From Meconema thalassinum (lineage: Eukaryota > Arthropoda > Insecta > Orthoptera > Tettigoniidae): 64,000 bases of DNA. The stretch is taken from contig OX336395.1 of the NCBI GenBank assembly GCA_946902985.2, positions 18,578,708-18,642,707 of the forward strand. The letters are read 5' to 3'. Both the position numbers and the translations under genes were made by a program. The notes below the pieces were generated by a model. The model had not been told where the DNA came from. It did no database searches and was given only the letters and a program-made list of their open reading frames with translations. How positions within the stretch are numbered: position 1 is the first letter of the stretch; every line of letters starts with the position of its first letter. Shown one piece after another: positions 45,310 to 60,000 of the stretch.

Positions 45310-46645
45310 ACTTAATATAGTGATTCAACGGAATGCTAACCGAAAGGCTCTTTCGTGTCGTCATGAATGATGACATTAATCGTCTTAGGAAACTAAAAAA
45401 TGGCCTTCCCCAGGGTTCAGTATTGGCACCTCTTCTATTCAATCTCTATATATCGGATATTCCGGAGACAAAATCAGTAAAATTCTCTTATGCAGACGAC
45501 CTTCCCATTTCCTTTTAACACCCAGATTTCAGCCATGCCGATGCCATCCTGACGTCTGACCTGAATACACTCAGCTCTTACTTTCAAAACTGGAGACTAC
45601 AACCCAGCATTAATACGACAGAATCTGCTTGCTTCCATCTCCACAACAAGCTGGCTAATACCAAACTCCAAATATGCTTCAATGGCTCATTACTAAAGCA
45701 CAATCCTAATCCAAAGTATCTCGGCAGAACGCTTGACCGAACTCTATCTGCCAGAAAGCATCTTGAAAACCTGGGATCTAAGCTGAGATCGCGTAATAAT
45801 ATTCCATTTAAATTGTGTGGAACTTCATGGGGTGCTTCAGCGGACACACTACGATGTACTGCGCTTGGCTTCGTGTATTCTGCAGCTGAATGCTGCTCTT
45901 CATCATGACTTAAGAGTTGCCACGTAAAAAAGTTGATATACAACTTAAAACCATCATGCGTATCATCCCCGGTACTCTGAAGCCTACTGCAACACACTGG
46001 CTGCCAGTCCTGTCTCACATTGCTCCACCAAACCTGCGATGATAAAGAGCTCTTGTTCAAGAATACCGTATGATAAGATCTTGTCCAATCCAACTTTACC
46101 CATTCACAGGGATGTTTCAGATCACTGGCGACAAAGGCTGAAATCCCGCAAGCCACCAATGAAAACAGCTAAGAATCTGATGGATGCTGGTTTCAATTTA
46201 AAAGAGGAATGGAAACAGCAAATGTTTCGTACAGCTCCGGAGTGGCCAAGCCTCTTTAATCCAAACCATGCCCCAGCTGGTTTCAGTTTGCCAAGAAGAA
46301 CGTGGTCATCACTAAACAGGTTTCGCACTAATTGTGGAAGATCTGCATTCTCCCTTCACCAATGGGGCTTCAGGGATTTTCCAGCATGTGATTGTGGCGC
46401 ACTGGTCCAGACCATGCATCACATAATGGACGAATGCCCTCTGCGAGCTTATGGTGGAGACCAGAAAGACCTTGCTGATGTCTCAGTATCCCTAGTGCAA
46501 TGGATAAATAATTTAGATATCCATGTGTAATTGTTCACTATTTAGTACCATGTATTCTTTGTAGGTGTTTGTATAATATTGTATAAACTTGTCCATTATG
46601 TAAAATTCCATACCCTTAATAATAATAATAATAATAATAATGAAA
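45310..46645 (+). pseudogene. LINE reverse-transcriptase remnant with (TAA)n tail
   Basis: The element starts inside the RT palm: LKNGLPQGSVLAPLLFNLYISDIP (45390-45460 region), then FSYADDLPISF with the catalytic YADD, then a TAA stop at 45516. The same frame continues with KYLGRTLDRTLS to about 45905. A frame change leads to 46039-46530, whose end has RFRTNCGRSAFSLHQWG and the cysteine-histidine pattern CDCGA...MHHIMDECPL typical of LINE C-termini. A (TAA)n tail lies near 46616-46641. It is 5'-truncated and broken. The TAA tail recalls I-type LINEs; CR1/Jockey relatives are also possible. Confidence 0.85.
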
Positions 46646-46688
46646 TATAACCTATAAATTTGGCTACACATAACCAATTGTAGCGCTA

Positions 46689-46870
46689 GGATCTTTTACA
46701 TGCCATAAATATATGACATGGGGCCACCGACTTTACATCCTCTCAGAAGGAGGGCATACTGAAGTATATTTGACGCACTTAAAAAATCCGACTACTTCGG
46801 CCAATTTGAAACCCGCGATCTCGGGCAAAGCAGTTCAGTATCCTACCCACTACGCCACTGAAGCCGCTAC
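46689..46870 (-). mobile_element. tRNA-derived SINE, likely source of the satellite
   Basis: In minus orientation the head is AGTGGCGTAGTGGGTAGGAT, followed by CTGCTTTGCCCGAGATCGC and a damaged B box (GGGTTTCAAATT). AGTCGGATTTTTTAAGTGCG and a CATGTCATATATTTATGGCA core follow. It matches the SINE at 33862-34050. The first roughly 50 bases of the head are the same sequence that is repeated hundreds of times immediately to the right. Confidence 0.75.
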
Positions 46871-49800
46871 TTCAGTAGGGGATCTCGGACATAGCAGTTC
46901 AACATGCTACCCACTACGCCACTGAGCCGCTACTTCAGTAGGGAACCTCGGGCATTGCAGTTCAGCATGCTACCCACTACACCACTGAGCCACAATCTCG
47001 GGCATAGCAGTTCAGCATGCTAACCACTATACCACTGAGCCACAATCTCGGGCATAGCAGTTCAGCATGCTAACCACTATACCACTGAGCCACAATCTCG
47101 GGCATAGCAGTTCAGCATGCTACCCACTATACCACTGAGCCGCAATCTCGGGCATAGCAGTTCAGCATGCTACCCACTACACCACTGAGCCGCAATCTCG
47201 GGCATAGCAGTTCAGCATGCTACCCACTACACCACTGAGCCACAATCTCGGGCATTGCAGTTCAGCATGCTACCCACTATACCACTGAGCCGCTACTTCA
47301 GTAGGCAATCTCGGGAATAGCAGTTCAGCATGCTACCCACTACACTACTGAGCCACAATCTCGGGCATAGCAGTTCAGCATGCTACCCACTACACCACTG
47401 AGCCACAATCTCGGGCAAAGCAGTTCAGCATGCTACCCACTACACCACTGAGCCACAATCTCGGGCATAGAAGTTCAGCATGCTACCCACTATACCACTG
47501 AGCCGCTACTTCAGTAGGCAATCTCTGGCATAGCAGTTCAGCATGCTACCCACTACACCACTGAGCCACAATCTCGGGCATAGCAGTTCAGCATGCTACC
47601 CACTATACCACTGAGCCACAATCTCGGGCATAGCAGTTCAGCATGCTACCCACTACGCCACTGAGCCACAATCTCGGGCATAGCAGTTCAGCATGCTACC
47701 CACTACACCACTGAGCCGCAATCTCGGGCATAGGAGTTCAGCATGCTACCCACTACATCACTGAGCCGCAATATCGGGCATAGCAGTTCAGCATGCTACC
47801 CACTACATCACTGAGCCGCAATCTCGGGCATAGCAGTTCAGCATGCTACCCACTACATCACTGAGCCACAATCTCGGGCATAGCAGTTCAGCATGCTACC
47901 CACTACGCCACTGAGCCACAATCTCGGGCATAGCAGTTCAGCATGCTACCCACTACATCACTGAGCCGCAATCTCGGGCATAGCAGTTCAGCATGCTACC
48001 CACTACATCACTGAGCCGCAATCTCGGGCATAGCGGTTCAGCATGCTACCCACTACATCACTGAGCCACAATCTCGGGCATAGCAGTTCAGCATGCTACC
48101 CACTACACCACTGAGCCACAATCTCTGGCAAAGCAGTTCAGCATGCTACCCACTACACCACTGAGCCACAATCTCGGGCATAGCAGTTCAGCATGCTACC
48201 CACTACACCACTGAGCCACAATCTCGGGCAAAGCAGTTCAGCATGCTACCCACTACACCACTGAGCCACAATATTGGGCATAGCAGTTCAGCATGCTACC
48301 CACTACACCACTGAGCCACAATCTCGGGCATTGCAGTTCAGCATGCTACCCACTACACCACTGAGCCGCAATCTCGGGCATAGCAGTTCAGCATGCTACC
48401 CACTACACCACTGAGCCGCAATCTCGGGCATAGCAGTTCAGCATGCTACCCACTACACTACTGAGCCGCAATCTCGGGCATAGCAGTTCAGCATGCTACC
48501 CACTACACCACTGAGCCACAATCTCGGGCATAGCAGTTCAGCATGCTACCCACTATACAACTGAGCCGCTACTTCAGTAGGCAATCTCGGGAATAGCAGT
48601 TCAGCATGCTACCCACTACACTACTGAGCCACAATCTCGGGCATAGCAGTTCAGCATGCTACCCACTACACCACTGAGCCACAATCTCGGGCATTGCAGT
48701 TCAGCATGCTACCCACTACACCACTGAGCCGCAATCTCGGGCATAGCAGTTCAGCATGCTACCCACTACACCACTGAGCCGCAATCTCGGGCATAGCAGT
48801 TCAGCATGCTACCCACTACACTACTGAGCCGCAATCTCGGGCATAGCAGTTCAGCATGCTACCCACTACACCACTGAGCCACAATCTCGGGCATAGCAGT
48901 TCAGCATGCTACCCACTACACTACTGAGCCACAATCTCGGGCATAGCAGTTCAGCATGCTACCCACTACACTACTGAGCCGCTACTTCAGTAGGCAATCT
49001 CGGGCATAGCAGTTCAGCATGCTACCCACTACACCACTGAGCCGCAATCTCTGGCATAGCAGTTCAGCATGCTACCCACTACACCACTGAGCCGCAATCT
49101 CTGGCATAGCAGTTCAGCATGCTACCCACTGTACCACTGAGCCGCTACTTCAGTAGGCAATCTCGGGCATAGCAGTTCAGCATGCTACCCACTACGCCAC
49201 TGAGCCGCTACTTCAGTAGGCAATCTCGGGCATAGCAGTTCAGCATGCTACCCACTACGCCACTGAGCCGCTACTTCAGTAGGCAATCTCGGGCATAGCA
49301 GTTCAGCATGCTACCCACTACGCCACTGAGCCGCTACTTCAGTAGGCAATCTCGGGAATAGCAGTTCAGCATGCTACCCACTACACCACTGAGCCGCAAT
49401 CTCGGGCATAGCAGTTCAGCATGCTACCCACTACACCACTGAGCCGCTACTTCAGTAGGCAATCTCGGGCATAGCAGTTCAGCATGCTACCCACTACACC
49501 ACTGAGCCGCTACTTCAGTAGGCAATCTCGGGAATAGCAGTTCAGCATGCTACCCACTACACCACTGAGCCACAATCTCGGGCATAGCAGTTCAGCATGC
49601 TACCCACTACACCACTGAGCCACAATCTCGGGCAAAGCAGTTCAGCATGCTACCCACTACACCACTGAGCCACAATCTCGGGCATAGCAGTTCAGCATGC
49701 TACCCACTACACTACTGAGCCACAATCTCGGGCATAGCAGTTCAGCATGCTACCCACTACACCACTGAGCCACAATCTCGGGCATAGCAGTTCAGCATGC

Positions 49801-49879
49801 TACCCACTACACTACTGAGCCACAATCTCGGGCATAGCAGTTCAGCATGCTACCCACTACACCACTGAGCCACAATCTC

Positions 49880-52800
49880 GGGCAAAGCAGTTCAGCATGC
49901 TACCCACTACACCACTGAGCCACAATCTCGGGCATAGCAGTTCAGCATGCTACCCACTACACCACTGAGCCACAATCTCGGGCAAAGCAGTTCAGCATGC
50001 TACCCACTACACTACTGAGCCACAATCTCGGGCATAGCAGTTCAGCATGCTACCCACTACACTACTGAGCCACAATCTCGGGCATAGCAGTTCAGCATGC
50101 TACCCACTACACCACTGAGCCGCAATCTCGGGCGTAGCAGTTCAGCATGCTACCCACTACATCACTGAGCCGCTACTTCAGTAGGCAATCTCGGGCATAG
50201 CAGTTCAGCATGCTACCCACTTCACCACTGAGCCGCTACTTCAGTAGGCAATCTCGGGCATAGCAGTTCAGCATGCCACCCACTACGCCACTGAGCCGCA
50301 ATCTCGGGCATAACAGTTCAGCATGCTACCCACTTCACCACTGAGCCGCTACTTCAGTAGGCAATCTCGGGCATAGCAGTTCAGCATGCTACCCACTTCA
50401 CCACTGAGCCACAATCTCGGGCATAGCAGTTCAGCATGCTACCCACTACACCACTGAGCCACAATCTCGGGCAAAGCAGTTCAGCATGCTACCCACTACA
50501 CCACTGAGCCACAATCTCGGGCATAGCAGTTCAGCATGCTACCCACTACACTACTGAGCCACAATCTCGGGCATAGCAGTTCAGCATGCTACCCACTACA
50601 CCACTGAGCCACAATCTCGGGCAAAGCAGTTCAGCATGCTACCCACTACACCACTGAGCCACAATCTCGGGCATAGCAGTTCAGCATGCTACCCACTACG
50701 CCACTGAGCCGCTACTTCAGTAGGCAATCTCGGGCATAGCAGTTCAGCATGCTACCCACTATACCACTGAGCCGCTACTTCAGTAGGCAATCTCGGGCAT
50801 AGCAGTTCAGCATGCTACCCACTACGCCACTGAGCCGCTACTTCAGTAGGCAATCTCGGGCATAGCAGTTCAGCATGCTACCCACTACGCCACTGAGTCG
50901 CTACTTCAGTAGGCAATCTCGGGCATAGCAGTTCAGCATGCTACCCACTTCACCACTGAGCCACAATCTCGGGCATAGCAGTTCAGCATGCTACCCACTT
51001 CACCACTGAGCCGCTACTTCAGTAGGCAATCTCGGGCATAGCAGTTCAGCATGCTACCCACTACACCACTGAGCCGCTACTTCAGTAGGCAATCTCGGGC
51101 ATAGCAGTTCAGCATGCTACCCACTACGCCACTGAGCCGCTACTTCAGTAGGCAATCTCGGGAATAGCAGTTCAGCATGCTACCCACTACACCACTGAGC
51201 CACAATCTCGGGCATAGCGGTTCAGCATGCTACCCACTACACCACTGAGCCACAATCTCGGGCATAGCAGTTCAGCATGCTACCCACTACACCACTGAGC
51301 CGCAATCTCGGGCATAGCAGTTCAGCATGCTACCCACTACGCCACTGAGCCACTACTTCAGTAGGCAATCTCGGGCATAGCAGTTCAGCATGCTACCCAC
51401 TACACCACTGAGCCACAATCTCGGGCATAGCGGTTCAGCATGCCACCCACTACACCACTGAGCCACAATCTCGGGCATAGCAGTTCAGCATGCTACCCAC
51501 TTCACCACTGAGCCGCAATCTTGGGCATAGCAGTTCAGCATGCTACCCACTACGCCACTGAGCCGCTACTTCAGTAGGCAATCTCGGGCATAGCAGTTCA
51601 GCATGCTACCCACTACACCACTGAGCCACAATCTCGGGCATAGCGGTTCAGCATGCTACCCACTACACCACTGAGCCGCAATCTCGGGCATAGCAGTTCA
51701 GCATGCTACCCACTACACCACTGAGCCGCTACTTCAGTAGGCAATCTCGGGCATAGCAGTTCAGCATGCTACCCACTACACCACTGAGCCACAATCTCGG
51801 GCATAGCAGTTCAGCATGCTACCCACTACACCACTGAGCCACAATCTCGGGCATAGCAGTTCAGCATGCTACCCACTACGCCACTGAGCCACAATCTCGG
51901 GCATAGCAGTTCAGCATGCTACCCACTACACCACTGAGCCGCAATCTCGGGCATAGGAGTTCAGTATGCTACCCACTACATCACTGAGCCGCAATCTCGG
52001 GCATAGCAGTTCAGCATGCTACCCACTACACCACTGAGCCGCAATCTCGGGCATAGCAGTTCAGCATGCTACCCACTACACCACTGAGCCACAAACTCGG
52101 GCATAGCAATTCAGTATGCTACCCACTACATCACTGAGCCACAATCTCGGGCATAGCAGTTCAGCATGCTACCCACTACACCACTGAGCCACAATCTCGG
52201 GCATAGCAGTTCAGCATGCTACCCACTACACCACTGAGCCACAATCTCGGGCATAGCAGTTCAGCATGCTACCCACTACACCACTGAGCCACAATCACGG
52301 GCATAGCAGTTCAGCATGCTACCCACTACATCACTTAGCCACAATCTCGGGCATAGCAGTTCAGCATGCTACACACTACACCACTGAGCCACAATCTCGG
52401 GCATAGCAGTTCAGCATGCTACCCACTACGCCACTGAGCCACAATCTCGGGCATACCGGATCAGCATGCTACCCACTACACCACTGAGCCACAATCTCGG
52501 GCATAGCAGTTCAGCATGCTACCCACTACATCACTGAGCCACAATCTCGGGCATAGCAGTTCAGCATGCTACCCACTACATCACTGAGCCACAATCTCGG
52601 GCATAGCAGTTCAGTATGCTACCCACTACATCACTGAAGCCGCAATCACGGGCATAGCTGTTCAGCATGCTACCCACTACATCACTGAGCCACAATCTCG
52701 GGCATAGCAGTTCAGCATGCTACCCACTACACCACTGAGCCGCAATCTCGGGCATAGCAGTTCAGCATGCTACCCACTACATCACTGAGCCGCTACTTCA

Positions 52801-55800
52801 GTAGGCAATCTCGGGCATAGCAGTTCAGCATGCTACCCACTACATCACTGAGCCACAATCTCGGGCATAGCAGTTCAGCATGCTACCCACTACATCACTG
52901 AGCCGCAATCTCGGGCATAGCAGTTCAGCATGCTACCCACTACATCACTGAGCCGCTACTTCAGTAGGCAATCTCGGGCATAGCAGTTCAGCATGCTACC
53001 CACTACACCACTGAGCCACAATCACGGGCATAGCAGTTCAGCATGCTACCCACTACACCACTGAGCCACAATCTCGGGCATAGCAGTTCAGCATGCTACC
53101 CACTACACCACTGAGCCACAATCTCGGGAATAGCGGTTCAGCATGCTACCCACTACACCACTGAAGCCGCAATCACGGGCATAGCAGTTCAGCATGCTAC
53201 CCACTACACCACTGAAGCCGCAATCACGGGCATAGCAGTTCAGCATGCTACCCACTACACCACTGAGCCGCAATCACGGGCATAGCAGTTCAGCATGCTA
53301 CCCACTACACCACTGAGCCGCAATCTCGGGCATAGCAGTTCAGCATGCTACCCACTACACCACTGAGCCGCAATCTCGGGCATAGCAGTTCAGCATGCTA
53401 CCCACTACATCACTGAGCCGCTACTTCAGTAGGCAATCTCGGGCTTAGCAGTTCAGCATGCTACCCACTACACCACTGAGCCACAATCACGGGCATAGCA
53501 GTTCAGCATGCTACCCACTACACCACTGAGCCACAATCACGGGCATAGCAGTTCAGCATGCTACCCACTACACCACTGAGCCACAATCACGGGCTTAGCA
53601 GTTCAGCATGCTACCCACTACACCACTGAGCCACAATCACGGGCATAGCAGTTCAGCATGCTACCCACTACACCACTGAAGCCGCAATCTCGGGCATAGC
53701 AGTTCAGCATGCTACCCACTACACCACTGAGCCACAATCACGGGCATAGCAGTTCAGCATGCTACCCACTACACCACTGAGCCACAATCTCGGGCATAGC
53801 AGTTCAGCATGCTACCCACTACACCACTGAGCCACAATCTCGGGCATAGCAGTTCAGCATGCTACCCACTACACCACTGAGCCACAATCTCGGGCATAGC
53901 AGTTCAGTATGCTACCCACTACACCACTGAGCCGCAATCTCGGGCATAGCAGTTCAGCATGCTACCCACTACTCCACTGAGCCGCAATCTCGGGCATAGC
54001 AGTTCAGCATGCTACCCACTACACCACTGAGCCGCAATCTCGGGCATAGCAGTTCAGCATGCTACCCACTACTCCACTGAGCCGCAATCTCGGGCATAGC
54101 AGTTCAGCATGCTACCCACTACACCACTGAGCCGCTACTTCAGTAGGCAATCTCGGGCATAGCAGTTCAGCATGCTACCCACTACACCACTGAGCCGCAA
54201 TCTTGGGCATAGCAGTTCAGCATGCTACCCACTACACCACTGAGCCGCAATCTTGGGCATAGCAGTTCAGCATGCTACCCACTTCACCACTGAGCCGCTA
54301 CTTCAGTAGGCAATCTCGGGCATAGCAGTTCAGCATGCTACCCACTACACCACTGAGCCGCAATCTCGGGCATAGCAGTTCAGCATGCTACCCACTACAC
54401 CACTGAGCCACAATCTCGGGCATAGCAGTTCAGCATGCTACCCACTACATCACTGAGCCGCTACGTCAGTAGGCAATCTCGGGCATAGCAGTTCAGCATG
54501 CTACCCACTACACCACTGAGCCACAATCACGGGCATAGCAGTTCAGCATGCTAACCACTACATCACTGAGCCGCTACTTCAGTAGGCAATCTCGGGCATA
54601 GCAGTTCAGCATGCTACCCACTACACCACTGAGCCACAATCTCGGGCATAGCAGTTCAGCATGCTACCCACTACACCACTGAGCCGCAATCTCGGGCATA
54701 GCAGTTCAGCATGCTAACCACTACACCACTGAGCCGCAATCTCGGGCATAGCAGTTCAGCATGCTAACCACTACACCACTGAGCCACAATCTCGGGAATA
54801 GCAGTTCAGCATGCTACCCACTACACCACTGAGCCACAATCACGGGCATAGCAGTTCAGCATGCTACCCACTACACCACTGAGCCGCAATCTCGGGCATA
54901 GCAGTTCAGCATGCTAACCACTACACCACTGAGCCGCAATCTTGGGCATAGCAGTTCAGCATGCTACCCACTACACCACTGAGCCGCAATCTTGGGCATA
55001 GCACTTCAGCATGCTACCCACTACACCACTGAAGCCGCAATCTCGAGCACAGCAGTTCAGCATGCTACCCACTACACCACTGAGCCGTAATCTCGGGCAT
55101 AGCAGTTCAGCATGCTACCCACTACATCACTGAGCCACTACTTCAGTAGGCAATCTCGGGCATAGCAGTTCAGCATGCTACCCACTACACCACTGAGCCA
55201 CAATCTCGGGCATAGCAGTTCAGCATGCTACCCACTACACCACTGAAGCCGCAATCTCGGGCATAGCAGTTCAGCATGCTACCCACTACATCACTGAAGC
55301 CGCAATCAAGGGCATAGCAGTTCAGCATGCTACCCACTACATCACTGAAACCGCAATCACGGGCATAGCAGTTCAGCATGCTACCCACTACACCACTGAG
55401 CCACAATCTCGGGCATAGCAGTTCAGCATGCTACCCACTACACCACTGAGCCGCTACTTCAGTAGGCAATCTCGGGCATAGCAGTTCAGCATGCTACCCA
55501 CTACACCACTGAAGCCGCAATCTCGGGCATAGCAGTTCAGCATGCTACCCACTACACCACTGAGCCGCAATCTTGGGCATAGCAGTTCAGCATGCTACCC
55601 ACTACACCACTGAAGCCGCAATCACGGGCATAGCAGTTCAGCATGCTACCCACTATACCACTGAGCCGTAATCTCGGGCATAGCAGTTCAGCATGCTACC
55701 CACTACATCACTGAGCCGCAATCACGGGCATAGCAGTTCAGCATGCTACCCACTATACCACTGAGCCGTAATCTCGGGCATAGCAGTTCAGCATGCTACC

Positions 55801-57050
55801 CACTACACCACTGAGCCACAATCTCGGGCATAGCAGTTCAGCATGCTACCCACTACATCACTGAGCCGCAATCACGGGCATAGCAGTTCAGCATGCTACC
55901 CACTACACCACTGAAGCCGCAATCTCGGGCATAGCAGTTCAGCATGCTACCCACTACACCACTGAGCCGCAATCTTGGGCATAGCAGTTCAGCATGCTAC
56001 CCACTACACCACTGAAGCCGCAATCACGGGCATAGCAGTTCAGCATGCTACCCACTATACCACTGAGCCGTAATCTCGGGCATAGCAGTTCAGCATGCTA
56101 CCCACTACACCACTGAGCCGCTACTTCAGTAGGCAATCTCGGGCATAGCAGTTCAGCATGCTACCCACTACACCACTGAAGCCGCAATCTCGGGCATAGC
56201 AGTTCAGCATGCTACCCACTACATCACTGAGCCACTACTTCAGTAGGCAATCTCGGGCATAACAGTTCAGCATGCTACCCACTACACCACTGAAGCCGCA
56301 ATCTCGGGCATAGCAGTTCAGCATGCTACCCACTACACCACTGAGCCGCAATCTTGGGCATAGCAGTTCAGCATGCTACCCACTACACCACTGAGCCGCA
56401 ATCTCGGGCATAGCAGTTCAGCATGCTACCCACTACATCACTGAGCCACTACTTCAGTAGGCAATCTCGGGCATAGCAGTTCAGCATGCTACCCACTACA
56501 CCACTGAGCCACTACTTCAGTAGGCAATCTCGGGCATAACAGTTCAGCATGCTACCCACTACACCACTGAGCCGCAATCTCGGGCATAGCAGTTCAGCAT
56601 GCTACCCACTACACCACTGAGCCACAATCTCGGGCATAGCAGTTCAGCATGCTACCCACTACATCACTGAGCCGCAATCTCGGGCATAGCAGTTCAGCAT
56701 GCTACCCACTACACCACTGAGCCGCAATCTCGGGCATAGCAGTTCAGCATGCTACCCACTACACCACTGAGCCACAATCTCGGGCATAGCAGTTCAGCAT
56801 GCTACCCACTACACCACTGAGCCACAATCTCGGGCATAGCAGTTCAGCATGCTACCCACTACACCACTGAGCCACTACTTCAGTAGGCAATCTCGGGCAT
56901 AGCAGTTCAGCATGCTACCCACTACATTACTGAGCCGCTACTTCAGTAGGCAATCTCGGGCATAGCAGTTCAGCATGCTACCCACTACACCACTGAGCCG
57001 CAATCTCGGGCATAGCAGTTCAGCATGCTACCCACTACACCACTGAGCCG
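49880..57050. repeat. Satellite block A (about 7.2 kb), first copy of a tandem duplication
   Basis: Rare variants occur in the same order in this block and in the next. GGGCGTAGCAG is at 50130 and again at 57308. CAAACTCGGGCATAGCAATT is at 52092 and 59270. CATAGCTG is at 52653 and 59481. TACATTACTG is at 56923 and 63751. Spacing is 7,178 bp in the first part and 6,828 bp in the second. Confidence 0.85.
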
Positions 57051-57052
57051 CA

Positions 57053-60000
57053 ATCTCGGGCAAAGCAGTTCAGCATGCTACCCACTACACCACTGAGCCA
57101 CAATCTCGGGCATAGCAGTTCAGCATGCTACCCACTACACCACTGAGCCACAATCTCGGGCAAAGCAGTTCAGCATGCTACCCACTACACTACTGAGCCA
57201 CAATCTCGGGCATAGCAGATCAGCATGCTACCCACTACACTACTGAGCCACAATCTCGGGCATAGCAGTTCAGCATGCTACCCACTACACCACTGAGCCG
57301 CAATCTCGGGCGTAGCAGTTCAGCATGCTACCCACTACATCACTGAGCCGCTACTTCAGTAGGCAATCTCGGGCATAGCAGTTCAGCATGCTACCCACTT
57401 CACCACTGAGCCGCTACTTCAGTAGGCAATCTCGGGCATAGCAGTTCAGCATGCCACCCACTACGCCACTGAGCCGCAATCTCGGGCATAACAGTTCAGC
57501 ATGCTACCCACTTCACCACTGAGCCGCTACTTCAGTAGGCAATCTCGGGCATAGCAGTTCAGCATGCTACCCACTTCACCACTGAGCCACAATCTCGGGC
57601 ATAGCAGTTCAGCATGCTACCCACTACACCACTGAGCCACAATCTCGGGCAAAGCAGTTCAGCATGCTACCCACTACACCACTGAGCCACAATCTCGGGC
57701 ATAGCAGTTCAGCATGCTACCCACTACACTACTGAGCCACAATCTCGGGCATAGCAGTTCAAAATGCTACCCACTACACCACTGAGCCACAATCTCGGGC
57801 AAAGCAGTTCAGCATGCTACCCACTACACCACTGAGCCACAATCTCGGGCATAGCAGTTCAGCATGCTACCCACTACGCCACTGAGCCGCTACTTCAGTA
57901 GGCAATCTCGGGCATAGCAGTTCAGCATGCTACCCACTATACCACTGAGCCGCTACTTCAGTAGGCAATCTCGGGCATAGCAGTTCAGCATGCTACCCAC
58001 TACGCCACTGAGCCGCTACTTCAGTAGGCAATCTCGGGCATAGCAGTTCAGCATGCTACCCACTACGCCACTGAGCCGCTACTTCAGTAGGCAATCTCGG
58101 GCATAGCAGTTCAGCATGCTACCCACTTCACCACTGAGCCACAATCTCGGGCATAGCAGTTCAGCATGCTACCCACTTCACCACTGAGCCGCTACTTCAG
58201 TAGGCAATCTCGGGCATAGCAGTTCAGCATGCTACCCACTACACCACTGAGCCGCTACTTCAGTAGGCAATCTCGGGCATAGCAGTTCAGCATGCTACCC
58301 GCTACGCCACTGAGCCGCTACTTCAGTAGGCAATCTCGGGAATAGCAGTTCAGCATGCTACCCACTACACCACTGAGCCACAATCTCGGGCATAGCGGTT
58401 CAGCATGCTACCCACTGCACCACTGAGCCACAATCTCGGGCATAGCAGTTCAGCATGCTACCCACTACACCACTGAGCCGCAATCTCGGGCATAGCAGTT
58501 CAGCATGCTACCCACTACGCCACTGAGCCACTACTTCAGTAGGCAATCTCGGGCATAGCAGTTCAGCATGCTACCCACTACACCACTGAGCCACAATCTC
58601 GGGCATAGCGGTTCAGCATGCCACCCACTACACCACTGAGCCACAATCTCGGGCATAGCAGTTCAGCATGCTACCCACTTCACCACTGAGCCGCAATCTC
58701 GGGCATAGCAGTTCAGCATGCTACCCACTACGCCACTGAGCCGCTACTTCAGTAGGCAATCTCGGGCATAGCAGATCAGCATGCTACCCGCTACACCACT
58801 GAGCCACAATCTCGGGCATAGCGGTTCAGCATGCTACCCACTACACCACTGAGCCGCAATCTCGGGCATAGCAGTTCAGCATGCTACCCACTACACCACT
58901 GAGCCGCTACTTCAGTAGGCAATCTCGGGCATAGCAGTTCAGCATGCTACCCACTACACCACTGAGCCACAATCTCGGGCATAGCAGTTCAGCATGCTAC
59001 CCACTACACCACTGAGCCACAATCTCGGGCATAGCAGTTCAGCATGCTACCCACTACGCCACTGAGCCACAATCTCGGGCATAGCAGTTCAGCATGCTAC
59101 CCACTACACCACTGAGCCGCAATCTCGGGCATAGGAGTTCAGTATGCTACCCACTACATCACTGAGCCGCAATCTCGGGCATAGCAGTTCAGCATGCTAC
59201 CCACTACACCACTGAGCCGCAATCTCGGGCATAGCAGTTCAGCATGCTACCCACTACACCACTGAGCCACAAACTCGGGCATAGCAATTCAGTATGCTAC
59301 CCACTACATCACTGAGCCACAATCTCGGGCATAGCAGTTCAGCATGCTACCCACTACACCACTGAGCCGCAATCTCGGGCATAGCAGTTCAGCATGCTAC
59401 CCACTACACCACTGAGCCACAATCTCGGGCATAGCAGTTCAGTATGCTACCCACTACATCACTGAAGCCGCAATCACGGGCATAGCTGTTCAGCATGCTA
59501 CCCACTACATCACTGAGCCACAATCTCGGGCATAGCAGTTCAGCATGCTACCCACTACACAACTGAGCCGCAATCTCGGGCATAGCAGTTCAGCATGCTA
59601 CCCACTACATCACTGAGCCGCTACTTCAGTAGGCAATCTCGGGCATAGCAGTTCAGCATGCTACCCACTACATCACTGAGCCACAATCTCGGGCATAGCA
59701 GTTCAGCATGCTACCCACTACATCACTGAGCCGCAATCTCGGGCATAGCAGTTCAGCATGCTACCCACTACATCACTGAGCCGCTACTTCAGTAGGCAAT
59801 CTCGGGCATAGCAGTTCAGCATGCTACCCACTACACCACTGAGCCACAATCACGGGCATAGCAGTTCAGCATGCTACCCACTACACCACTGAGCCACAAT
59901 CTCGGGCATAGCAGTTCAGCATGCTACCCACTACACCACTGAGCCACAATCTCGGGAATAGCGGTTCAGCATGCTACCCACTACACCACTGAAGCCGCAA

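Noticed and set aside
55185..55406. 73-residue frame in the satellite, and its twin at 62013-62234
   Set aside because: Stop-free reading of 51-bp variant units. The twin exists because the block is duplicated.
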